NCBI GenBank assembly: GCA_024638345.1
Contig: JAHEKL010000002.1
Span: 1 to 32,973 of the forward strand
DNA length: 32,973 nucleotides
Direction: 5' to 3'
Source of the DNA: Gammaproteobacteria bacterium
Lineage (GTDB): Bacteria; Gemmatimonadota; Gemmatimonadetes; Longimicrobiales; Gaopeijiaceae
The position numbers and the translations under genes are program-made. Every line of letters begins with the position of its first letter. Position 1 is the first letter of the stretch. This document shows positions 1 through 10,333 of the stretch, piece after piece. The notes under the pieces are model-generated. The model saw only the letters and a program-made list of their open reading frames with translations, searched no databases and was not told the DNA's origin.

Positions 1-1
1 T

Positions 2-274
2 CGAGCGCTTCTGGCCTCTGGCAATGTGGAAGGTGCGCTGGAGCAGCTCGACCGGGTGCTCGAGCAGCGCCCTGCATATATCGACGCGCGTCTCCATCGC
101 GGGACTGCCCTCCGTCGCCTGGGCCGGACGGAAGAGGCCGCGTCCGAGTGGCGGAGATGTCTGGATCTCGACCCCGGCAATGAATGGGCGCGTGCCTACC
201 TGGTGTCGATCGAAGCGGAGCGCGCGGGTGGGCTGGGGCCCCCCCGGTCGGACAGTGGGGCGCCCGAGGAATGA
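2..274 (+). CDS. TPR-repeat protein, C-terminal part (5' end outside window)
   Basis: The reading frame is open from the first bases of the window, so this is the end of a longer gene. About 90 residues are visible. They contain two helix-turn-helix units with the TPR spacing of small and aromatic residues (around GNVEGALEQLDRVLEQRP and GRTEEAASEWRRCLDLDP), followed by a short polar tail. TPR units mediate protein-protein contacts; no catalytic motif is visible. A GTG at 26 could in principle be a start, but the frame before it is already TPR-like. Its stop overlaps the start of the next gene (ATGA), and that gene encodes another TPR protein, so the two are probably translated together. The specific role cannot be told from this fragment. 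Confidence 0.75.
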   Translation, partial: RALLASGNVEGALEQLDRVLEQRPAYIDARLHRGTALRRLGRTEEAASEWRRCLDLDPGNEWARAYLVSIEAERAGGLGPPRSDSGAPEE

Positions 275-1182
275 GGAGCGGACTCCGACTCGGCATGGCA
301 TGGTTGCTCGTCCTCTCCGGGTGCACCGCCGCGGGTTCGGAAGGGGAGGCGATTCGACGGGGCGACGAGGCGTTCGCTCGCGGTGATCTGGGAGAGGCTC
401 TCGCGGAGTACCGGCTATCGCTTGCACAGGGAGGCGAGGATCTCGCGACCTTTCTCCGCGTGGCCCATGCGTACGCCCAGAGCGGTCGCGTCGATGAGGC
501 ACGGCAGTACTACAGCCTGGCTGTAGAAGCTGACAGCGCGACGGCGGACCTGGCGGCCTCGGACCTGCTCCGTGTGGCCCGGACGGCGATCACTCGGCAG
601 GACGGGATCGCGGCGGCGGCGGCGGTCGAGGCCGCGATGGAGCTGAAGCCCGGCGTGAGTCTCACGGGGATCTCCCTACCCCTGGCCCGGCACTTTGCGC
701 GAAACGGCCGTTACGGACAGGCCCTCCCCTTCTTTCAGAAGGCCGTGAGGGAGACCGATTCGGATCCGGACGTGGTCTTCGAGATGGCGCTCGCCCACGA
801 GGAGCTGGGCGACTGCAGGAGGGCCCTCGTGTTCTTCGAACAGATTCGCAACGAGGTGTCACCGGCCCAGCGCTCCGAAGTGGACTGGAACATCGGGAAC
901 TGCTCGGCGAACCTTGCCGAGGAGGCGCGGTCCGAGGAGGACTTGGCCGAGGCGCTGCGGCTATATCGTGTCACGATCGACCTGGGAGAGCCTCGCAATC
1001 GGTTGGCGGAGGCCTGGTTCGAGATGGGTGAGATCCTGGTTGCCCGGGGCGAGTGCAGCGAGGCTGCGGCGGCATTCGATCAGGTCGGGCGCCAGGACCT
1101 GAGGGGGGGGTTCATGGTCGACCGGGCCCAGCAACGAGTCGACGAGATCCGCTTTAGACGGGGTGGGGAAGGTCCATGCTGA
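271..1182 (+). CDS. TPR-repeat lipoprotein of unknown role
   Basis: This is a 303-residue protein with a short hydrophobic signal ending in a good lipobox, LSGC, with Cys18 as the predicted lipidated residue. It is therefore expected to be anchored in the inner or outer membrane facing the periplasm. The rest is made of TPR-like helical pairs (about residues 26-95 and 140-295), with no enzyme motif. I chose the ATG at 271 because it forms an ATGA overlap with the preceding stop and puts the signal peptide at the N-terminus; longer in-frame starts begin inside the upstream gene. A run of eight G at 1103-1110 lies near the 3' end. It is probably a periplasmic scaffold or assembly factor, but no substrate can be named. 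Confidence 0.85.
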   Translation: MRSGLRLGMAWLLVLSGCTAAGSEGEAIRRGDEAFARGDLGEALAEYRLSLAQGGEDLATFLRVAHAYAQSGRVDEARQYYSLAVEADSATADLAASDLLRVARTAITRQDGIAAAAAVEAAMELKPGVSLTGISLPLARHFARNGRYGQALPFFQKAVRETDSDPDVVFEMALAHEELGDCRRALVFFEQIRNEVSPAQRSEVDWNIGNCSANLAEEARSEEDLAEALRLYRVTIDLGEPRNRLAEAWFEMGEILVARGECSEAAAAFDQVGRQDLRGGFMVDRAQQRVDEIRFRRGGEGPC

Positions 1183-1253
1183 CCCGCTGCAGCTGACTGG
1201 AACCGAAGCCAACCACGCGAAATCATCCCGAGGAAGCCATCGCCGCTGCATCC

Positions 1254-2378
1254 ATGAGCGTTCCTTTTCTCGATCTAGGGGTTCAATACGAGGCCCTCAG
1301 GGCTGAGTTGGACGACGCGGTCGCTCGCGTCGTGGAATCTCAGCGATTCATTCTGGGGGCCGAGGTGGACGCCTTCGAGGAAGCGATCGCGGCCTATCTC
1401 GGGGTGCCCCACGCCATCGGGTGTGCTTCGGGTACCGACGCGCTCCTCTTACCCCTCCGCGCGTTGGATCCGCGACCCGACGACGAGGTGATTCTGCCGG
1501 CGTTCACTTTCTTCGCCACGGCCGGGGCCGTCTGGAACGCGGGTTTTCGGCCGGTCTTCTGCGACGTCGACTCCGCGACCTTCAACGTGACGGCCGGGAC
1601 CGTGTCGGCGGTCTGGTCCGAACGTACACGTGTGATCGTGCCAGTCCACCTGTTCGGCCAGATGGCTCCCATGCAGGAGTTGAACGAGCTCGCTCGAGAT
1701 CGCGGTGCCCTGGTGTTGGAAGACGCTGCGCAGTCTCTCGGGGCGCGGCAGCGAGGTGCCGGAGACGAGGGGACCTGGGTCATGGCGGGCGCGGCGGGCG
1801 ACGCCGGAGCCTTCTCGTTCTTCCCGACCAAGAACCTCGGGGCCTATGGCGACGCGGGTCTCACTGCGACGTCCGACGACGAATTGGCCGAGAGGATTCG
1901 CAAGCTCAGGGTGCATGGTGGACGCCAGATGTACCGCCATGAGATGGTCGGGACGAACTCCCGGCTCGACGCGCTTCAGGCGGCGGTGCTCCGGACGAAG
2001 CTTCCCCACCTCGACACCTGGGCGACCGCCCGAGGAGAGAACGCCTGTCGATATCACGGACTCCTGAGCGGTTTGGATGGTATCGTGCTCCCAGAGACGC
2101 TGGATGGAAACGTGCACGTCTATAATCAGTACACCATTCGGGCGGAGCGAAGAGACGACCTGAGAGCGCACTTGGAGCGTCGAAATGTGGGAACCGGGGT
2201 GTATTATCCCGTTCCTCTGCATCTCCAGGAGTGCTTTTCCGAGCTGGGTGGGAAGCGAGGACAGCTTCCCGAGGCCGAGCGGGCCTGTGAGGAGGTGTTG
2301 TCGCTGCCCATCTTTCCCGAGCTCGGTGAAGAGCGACAGCAAGTCGTGAGCGAAGCGATCCGGGAGTTCTACGAATGA
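1254..2378 (+). CDS. DegT/DnrJ/EryC1/StrS-family PLP-dependent sugar aminotransferase
   Basis: This 374-residue protein belongs to the family that transfers an amino group, usually from glutamate, to a keto group on a nucleotide-linked sugar. Family features are visible: the N-terminal VPFLDLGVQYEAL, the cofactor-phosphate region CASGTDALLL, the VPVHLFGQ segment, EDAAQS, and the PLP-binding lysine in FFPTKNLGAYGD (Lys193). Length is normal for the family. Such enzymes make aminosugars for LPS, glycans or natural products, and the sequence resembles the WbpE/DesV-type subgroup, but the exact substrate cannot be read. A GAGGA-type ribosome site lies at about 1230-1234, rather far from the ATG. 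No other sugar-nucleotide gene is adjacent; the neighbours are TPR and outer-membrane assembly lipoproteins, so the product may serve an envelope glycan. Confidence 0.9.
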   Translation: MSVPFLDLGVQYEALRAELDDAVARVVESQRFILGAEVDAFEEAIAAYLGVPHAIGCASGTDALLLPLRALDPRPDDEVILPAFTFFATAGAVWNAGFRPVFCDVDSATFNVTAGTVSAVWSERTRVIVPVHLFGQMAPMQELNELARDRGALVLEDAAQSLGARQRGAGDEGTWVMAGAAGDAGAFSFFPTKNLGAYGDAGLTATSDDELAERIRKLRVHGGRQMYRHEMVGTNSRLDALQAAVLRTKLPHLDTWATARGENACRYHGLLSGLDGIVLPETLDGNVHVYNQYTIRAERRDDLRAHLERRNVGTGVYYPVPLHLQECFSELGGKRGQLPEAERACEEVLSLPIFPELGEERQQVVSEAIREFYE

Positions 2379-2388
2379 CGGGCGATCG

Positions 2389-3171
2389 ATGAGGATCACG
2401 CGCACCTTCATGAAGCGTCTGGGGATAGCGGCCCTGTTGCTGGTGCCTCTCGCATGCGCCTCCGTACCCGCCTACCTCGGGATGGACGCCGAAGAGCTGT
2501 GGGAGGAGGGAGTCCGGGCGTACGAGGGGGAGGACTGGGACCACGCGATCGAGGTGCTGGAGCGCATGGTCATTCAGAACCCCGGACACGCCCGAGGGCC
2601 CGAAGCTCGCATGTACATCGCCCGAGCCTATGCGCAACGTCGGGAGTACGTGACCGCGGCGGCCGAATTCGAACGGTTCCTGCAGTTGCACCGCAACCAC
2701 GGTCTCGCCCCCGAGGCTTCGCTCGCCATCTGTCAGGCGTACGCCGATCTGGCACCCCATCCCCAACGCGACCAGAGCTACACGAGACAGGCCGAGGAAG
2801 CCTGCGCCCAGACATGGCTGGACTACCGGGGTCTGACCATCGCGGAGACTGCGGACTCCATTCGCGTGGTGATGGAGAACCGGCTGGCCGAGCGCGCTTT
2901 TCAAGAGGCGCAATTCTACGAGCGGTTCGTGCCTCCTTCGGCTCCGGACTACTTCGAACGGGTCGTATCGAACTATGGTCAGACCGATTGGGCGCCCAGG
3001 GCGCTGTTGGCCAAATACCGGCTCTACGTTTCATTCGGCTGGGAACCCGAAGCCGACGAGACATCGGCACGTCTGTTCGCCGATTACCCCGATTCCCAAC
3101 CCGCCCGAGATCTCGCGGCCGAGCTGGGGACCGGCGTGGAGGCCAGCGCGGAAGCCGGAGTCGATCGATAG
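2389..3171 (+). CDS. bamD: BamD-like outer-membrane assembly lipoprotein
   Basis: This is a 260-residue TPR lipoprotein resembling BamD/YfiO, the essential lipoprotein of the BAM complex that folds beta-barrel proteins into the outer membrane. A hydrophobic signal ends LLLVPLAC; the proline at the -3 position makes this lipobox non-canonical. The mature part begins with the typical segment in which a tandem of TPR units measures out multiple strands (WEEGVRAYEGEDWDHAIEVLERM, split here as WEEGVRAY and DHAIEVLERM), followed by AYAQRREYVTAAAEFERFL and a C-terminal repeat ending LFADYPDSQPA. The start at 2389 is 10 bases after the previous stop; an ATG at 2410 directly before KRLGIAALL is an alternative. 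NadD follows two bases after its stop, so the two are probably co-transcribed. LptD in this same window would be a client of the complex. Confidence 0.82.
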   Translation: MRITRTFMKRLGIAALLLVPLACASVPAYLGMDAEELWEEGVRAYEGEDWDHAIEVLERMVIQNPGHARGPEARMYIARAYAQRREYVTAAAEFERFLQLHRNHGLAPEASLAICQAYADLAPHPQRDQSYTRQAEEACAQTWLDYRGLTIAETADSIRVVMENRLAERAFQEAQFYERFVPPSAPDYFERVVSNYGQTDWAPRALLAKYRLYVSFGWEPEADETSARLFADYPDSQPARDLAAELGTGVEASAEAGVDR

Positions 3172-3173
3172 CG

Positions 3174-3803
3174 ATGTCCGAGCCCAGGGCCGCGGGTAGG
3201 CTGGGAGTTTTTGGGGGCACCTTCGACCCGCTGCATCAGGGCCACCTGATCGCCGCGCAGGACATATTCGAAGCCATGGCCCTGGAGCGTATCGTGTTCG
3301 TCCCGGCGCGACGCAGCCCTCACAAGGAGCGGGAGCCAGCCGCCTCCACCAAATCGCGGTTCCGGATGATCGAGTGCGCGGTGGAAGGTGACGACAGGTT
3401 CGAGGTCAGCGATACCGAGCTCTCTCGCGAGAGCCCGTCGTACACGATCGATACCCTCGAGGGGCTTGCCGCCGAGCGACCTGGATCTCCACTCGTCCTG
3501 ATTCTGGGCGTTGATCAATGGGCTCGTTTCGGACGCTGGCGCGCGCCGGCCCGGATCGCGGGCCTAGCGCACCTCGCTCTGATGACGCGCGCAGGCGAGC
3601 GAGCGGCCGATTCGGATCCGGGTCTGGGGGAGGACACGCCGCTGGCGTTCACCGAGGTTCCGGTGACTCGAATCGACATCTCCTCGTCACTGGTCAGGAG
3701 CCGGGTCCGCAGGGGGCTCTCGATCCGGTATCTTGTTCCCGAGGCGGTGCGTCGGATCATCGAGGACGAGAACCTGTACGTTGAGGTGCCGCGGGGGGAT
3801 TAG
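3174..3803 (+). CDS. nadD: Nicotinate-nucleotide adenylyltransferase
   Basis: This 209-residue enzyme joins nicotinate mononucleotide to AMP from ATP, giving deamido-NAD in NAD synthesis. The nucleotidyltransferase signature GGTFDPLHQGH is at residues 14-24 (the HxGH pair is His21 and His24), and the second signature DISSSLVR, equivalent to the ISSTxIR motif, lies near residue 170. The SPHK segment after VPARR fits the substrate site. The ATG at 3174 starts two bases after the bamD stop. The frame is open far upstream, but that extension is an Arg/Gly-rich shadow of bamD. Length is normal. The frequent bacterial neighbour rsfS is absent; secA follows after about 90 bases. Confidence 0.95.
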   Translation: MSEPRAAGRLGVFGGTFDPLHQGHLIAAQDIFEAMALERIVFVPARRSPHKEREPAASTKSRFRMIECAVEGDDRFEVSDTELSRESPSYTIDTLEGLAAERPGSPLVLILGVDQWARFGRWRAPARIAGLAHLALMTRAGERAADSDPGLGEDTPLAFTEVPVTRIDISSSLVRSRVRRGLSIRYLVPEAVRRIIEDENLYVEVPRGD

Positions 3804-3895
3804 GCGGCACTCGGCTCTTCGGTCGAGAGGTGACGCGGAACGACCGGGAGGAACAAGCCGTAAGGACCCGCGGGATCTGGGGAATCGAGCAATAC

Positions 3896-7171
<3,276 letters not shown>

Positions 7172-7181
7172 GGGCGATCCG

Positions 7182-7213
7182 CTGATCCGACGCTGATCGG
7201 TGTGTGCTAACGT
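7182..7213 (+). promoter_or_regulatory. Possible promoter just upstream of radC
   Basis: TAACGT at 7208-7213 fits a TAnnnT -10 element and lies six bases before the radC ATG. A weak -35 candidate is CTGATC at 7182-7187. The only purine-rich ribosome site, GAAGGG, abuts the ATG directly, which is too close to work normally, so a leaderless transcript is possible. The match to consensus is weak. Confidence 0.25.
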
Positions 7214-7219
7214 GAAGGG

Positions 7220-7930
7220 ATGGGAGCCCACTCCTCCCCTCACCGAGCCTCCTCGTCCGTAGCGCGCGCCTCGGTGCGAGACTGGCCGGCGGACCAACGA
7301 CCCCGCGAGCGTCTCCGGACGCTGGGGCCCAAGTCGCTCTCTTCGACCGAGCTCCTCACGATCCTCATCGGTTCAGGTGGCCGAAGCGGGTCCGCGACCC
7401 AGCTGGCCGATCGGGTATTGGCGTGGGGTGGAGGACGTCTTCGTGGGCTTGCATCCGCGAGCCCCACTCAACTGGAGGGCGTGGCGGGGATCGGTGAAGC
7501 CACCTCGGCGAGGCTGTTGGCCGCGTTGGAGCTGGGTCGACGGCTCGATCGGGAGGCTCTCCCGGAGCGCCCACCGATCCGGGGGCCATCCGACGTTTTC
7601 GATCTCCTGTCCCCGCATCTTCGGGACCTCGCCTACGAGGAGTTCCACGCTCTCCTCCTGAACACGCAGCATCGTGTGCTAAGGGACGTCATCGTGACGA
7701 AGGGGATCCTCGACGCATCGCTGATCCACCCCCGCGAGGTCTTTCGTCCGGCCATCGTCGAGGGAGCCGCGGCGGTCATCCTGGTGCACAACCACCCCTC
7801 CGGTGACCCGACCCCGTCGAGCCAGGACCTCGCCGTGAGCCGACAGATGATCGAGGCTGGTAGAACGATCGGTATTCCCGTGCTCGATCACGTGATCGTC
7901 GCCGACCGGGGCTGGGCCACCGCCACATGA
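7220..7930 (+). CDS. radC: RadC-family JAB/MPN domain protein
   Basis: This 236-residue protein has the two RadC parts: an N-terminal helix-hairpin-helix DNA-binding region (VAGIGEATSARLLAALELG, around residues 90-110) and a C-terminal JAB1/MPN metalloprotease-like domain. The metal motif HxH-x7-S-x2-D is complete (His190, His192, Ser200, Asp203) within HNHPSGDPTPSSQD. The family was once linked to DNA repair, but its biochemical role is still unclear. The C-terminus ends ADRGWATAT, a few residues earlier than most relatives. Starts between 7220 and about 7280 are possible; the first 20 residues are poorly conserved in kind, and the family core begins near DWPADQRPRERL. It stands between secA and rel with gaps of 48 and 136 bases. 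Confidence 0.92.
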   Translation: MGAHSSPHRASSSVARASVRDWPADQRPRERLRTLGPKSLSSTELLTILIGSGGRSGSATQLADRVLAWGGGRLRGLASASPTQLEGVAGIGEATSARLLAALELGRRLDREALPERPPIRGPSDVFDLLSPHLRDLAYEEFHALLLNTQHRVLRDVIVTKGILDASLIHPREVFRPAIVEGAAAVILVHNHPSGDPTPSSQDLAVSRQMIEAGRTIGIPVLDHVIVADRGWATAT

Positions 7931-7972
7931 GCTCGGGCGACCCGCCCATCGGCTTTCGGCCACCCGACCCCA

Positions 7973-8009
7973 GGCCCAAGTTGGCGGGCGGACAGGAGCC
8001 CACTTGGCC
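7973..8009 (+). other. Imperfect hairpin between radC and rel
   Basis: GGCC-C-AAGT (7973-7981) can pair with ACTTGGCC (8002-8009) with one bulged C, and a further GGC/GCC pairs inside. There is no T-run after it. It may end or attenuate radC transcription, but this is a weak call. The rest of the 136-base gap shows nothing clear. Confidence 0.3.
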
Positions 8010-8066
8010 GTCGGGGGTAGCACACCGGGCTTTCCCGCGCCCCGCAACAGGTACACACTTCACCAT

Positions 8067-10292
8067 ATGAACCCTCACACCGAGATCGCCGCTCCGGAGA
8101 GGATTCGAGGGATCCCGCGCGACCTGGCGCGGGTCATCGAGCCGTACGCCGGTCGACTGGACGTGGAGTCGATACGTAGAGCCTACCAGGTGGCCGATGA
8201 GGCGCACCGCGGCCAAAAACGCGCGTCCGGCGCGACCTTCGTGAGTCACTCGGTGGAGGTGGCGAAGATCCTGGGACAGCTTCGGCTGGACAGCGCCTCG
8301 ATCATCGCGGGGCTCATCCACGACGTCGTGGAGGACACGCTGTACTCGGTCACGGACGTCGAGGAGCAGTTCGGCGCCGAAGTGTCTTCGATCGTCGACG
8401 GGGTGACGAAGATCGGGAAGGTCCGATTTCGCTCTCATACCGAGCGGCAGGCCGAGAACTATCGCAAGCTTCTGCTTTCTATGGCCGAGGACGCCCGCGT
8501 CATCCTCATCAAGCTCGCCGATCGACTTCACAACATGAGGACCCTGGAACATCTCCCGGTGGAGAAGCGCCGCAGGATCGCTCTCGAGACGCGGGAGATC
8601 TATGCACCCCTCGCGCATCGGCTGGGAATGGCCCAGGTGAAGTGGGAGCTGGAGGACCTCTGCTTCAAGTTCCTGGAGCCAGACGAGTACAAGGAGTTGC
8701 GCAATCGGGTCCAGGCCGGACGCAGGGAACGGGAGCGCCAGATCGCCGAGTTCCAGAAACCCCTCGTGAAGCTGCTCGAGGATGCGAAGATCCCGGCGGA
8801 GGTGACGGGACGCCCCAAGCACCTGCGGTCCATCTATCAGAAAATCGAGCGCAGAGGCAAGCCGTACGAGGAGATCTACGACCTCATGGCCATGAGGGTG
8901 ATCACTGACACGGTCCAGAACTGCTACGCGACGCTGGGCTTGATCCATTCCACGTGGACGCCGATCCAGGAGCGCTTCCACGACTACTTGGCCACGCCGA
9001 AGTCGAACATGTACCAGTCGATCCACACCACGGTCTTCGGTCCCGGAGGAAGGAGGTACGAGGTCCAGATCCGGACCCAGGAGATGCATCGCACGGCGGA
9101 ATACGGGATCGCCGCGCATTGGCGGTACAAGGAGGGAGATTCCAAGACGGACGAAGTGGACGAAGCGCTGTCGTGGTTCCGGCAGGTCCTCGAATGGCAG
9201 CAGGATGCGTCCGAGCCCGAGGAGTTCATGGAGTTCCTGAAGATGGACCTCTTTCTCGGGGAGATCTTCGTGTTCACCCCTAAGGGAGAGGTCAAGCCGC
9301 TCCCTGTCGGAGCGACCCCCATCGACTTCGCCTTCGCGGTTCACACGGAGGTCGGTCTCCGGTGCGGGGGTGCCAAGGTGAATGGCCGGATCGCGCCTCT
9401 GTCCCGCGAATTGAAGAACGGCGATACCGTAGAGATCCTCACGTCCCCGAAGCAGACGCCCTCGAGGGATTGGCTCGCCTTCGTCAAGACGGCGCGTGCA
9501 CGTCAGCGGATCCGGCACTGGATCCGGCTGGAGGAGCAGGAGCAGTCACTCAAGCTAGGGCGCGACTTCCTCGAAAGGGAGCTCCGAAAGCGCCGTCTGA
9601 CCCTGCCCTCGGATTCCGAGCTCGAGGGGGCCGCCGTGAGGCTGGACCTCGGACAGTGGGAGAAGGTGCTGGTTGCTCTGGGAAGGGGGGATGTCGGGCC
9701 TACGGCCGTGATCAAGGAGCTCTATCCGGAGAACAAGCTGGAAGACGTTCCGGCCCCGCCGTCGTCCCCATTTCGCCGTCTGGCCGCCCGAATGAGACGA
9801 TCGGGTCCGGGGGTGCGGATTCAGGGCCTGGACAACCTCATGGTCCGGTACTCGCAGTGTTGTCAGCCGGTGCCCGGAGACGAGGTGATCGGTTACATCA
9901 CGATCGGCAGGGGTGTGTCGATTCACCGGAAGGACTGCCCCAACGTCCTGAACCTCTCCGAAGACCCCGAACGTAGGGTCGAGATCGAATGGAGGGCGGA
10001 AAAGGGAGAGCGGTTCCTGGTGAAGCTCTACACCAAGGGGACAGATCGGCGTGGGCTCCTCTCGGACATCGCCCGAGCGATCGCCGATACGGGCACCAAC
10101 ATACAGCACGCGGATGTGAAGGCAGTGGACGCCGGAATGGTCGGGCAGTTCGTCGTCGAGGTCCGGGACCTGGGCCACCTGAAGAAGGTCATGAGGGGGG
10201 TGGGCGAGGTGAAGGGAGTCCTGGCGGTCGAGCGCCGGGAGTCGTATGGGGACTCGGAGCTTCTGAACTTCGAGGGTGGTCGGAGCGAGTGA
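8067..10292 (+). CDS. rel: Bifunctional-type (p)ppGpp synthetase/hydrolase (Rel/SpoT)
   Basis: This 741-residue long RSH protein makes and degrades the stringent-response alarmone (p)ppGpp. The order is: N-terminal HD hydrolase domain (His85-Asp86 in GLIHDVVEDT, plus KLADRLHNMRTL), synthetase domain (YDLMAMRVI, then NMYQSIHTTVFGPGG near 316, and IRTQEMHRTAEYGIAAHW), TGS domain (about 395-455), a Cys-rich ZFD/RIS segment (YSQCCQPVPGDEVIGY, near 597) and a C-terminal ACT domain. Intact HD residues point to both activities. The charge-switch motif that reads RxKD in bifunctional enzymes and ExDD in RelA reads RFHD here (303-306), basic-type but with His for Lys. The ATG at 8067 gives MNPHTEIAAPERIRG; an upstream TTG-type frame adds 21 unlikely residues. 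No good ribosome site precedes it. Confidence 0.96.
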   Translation: MNPHTEIAAPERIRGIPRDLARVIEPYAGRLDVESIRRAYQVADEAHRGQKRASGATFVSHSVEVAKILGQLRLDSASIIAGLIHDVVEDTLYSVTDVEEQFGAEVSSIVDGVTKIGKVRFRSHTERQAENYRKLLLSMAEDARVILIKLADRLHNMRTLEHLPVEKRRRIALETREIYAPLAHRLGMAQVKWELEDLCFKFLEPDEYKELRNRVQAGRRERERQIAEFQKPLVKLLEDAKIPAEVTGRPKHLRSIYQKIERRGKPYEEIYDLMAMRVITDTVQNCYATLGLIHSTWTPIQERFHDYLATPKSNMYQSIHTTVFGPGGRRYEVQIRTQEMHRTAEYGIAAHWRYKEGDSKTDEVDEALSWFRQVLEWQQDASEPEEFMEFLKMDLFLGEIFVFTPKGEVKPLPVGATPIDFAFAVHTEVGLRCGGAKVNGRIAPLSRELKNGDTVEILTSPKQTPSRDWLAFVKTARARQRIRHWIRLEEQEQSLKLGRDFLERELRKRRLTLPSDSELEGAAVRLDLGQWEKVLVALGRGDVGPTAVIKELYPENKLEDVPAPPSSPFRRLAARMRRSGPGVRIQGLDNLMVRYSQCCQPVPGDEVIGYITIGRGVSIHRKDCPNVLNLSEDPERRVEIEWRAEKGERFLVKLYTKGTDRRGLLSDIARAIADTGTNIQHADVKAVDAGMVGQFVVEVRDLGHLKKVMRGVGEVKGVLAVERRESYGDSELLNFEGGRSE

Positions 10293-10333
10293 GGAGGCCG
10301 CGAGATCGCCGACGGTTCTTCGGATCCTGACCG

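Noticed and set aside
1449..2411. 320-codon minus-strand frame over the aminotransferase gene
   Set aside because: Antisense to a gene with intact family motifs; no recognisable domain and no ribosome site.
2454..3173. Long upstream extension of NadD (about 240 residues)
   Set aside because: The extension lies in another frame over bamD and is Arg/Gly-rich; NadD family similarity begins only after 3174.
7776..9518. 580-codon open frame on the minus strand across radC and rel
   Set aside because: It is an antisense shadow of the clearly conserved rel gene; the product is Arg/Leu/Asp-rich with no domain, as expected in high-GC DNA.
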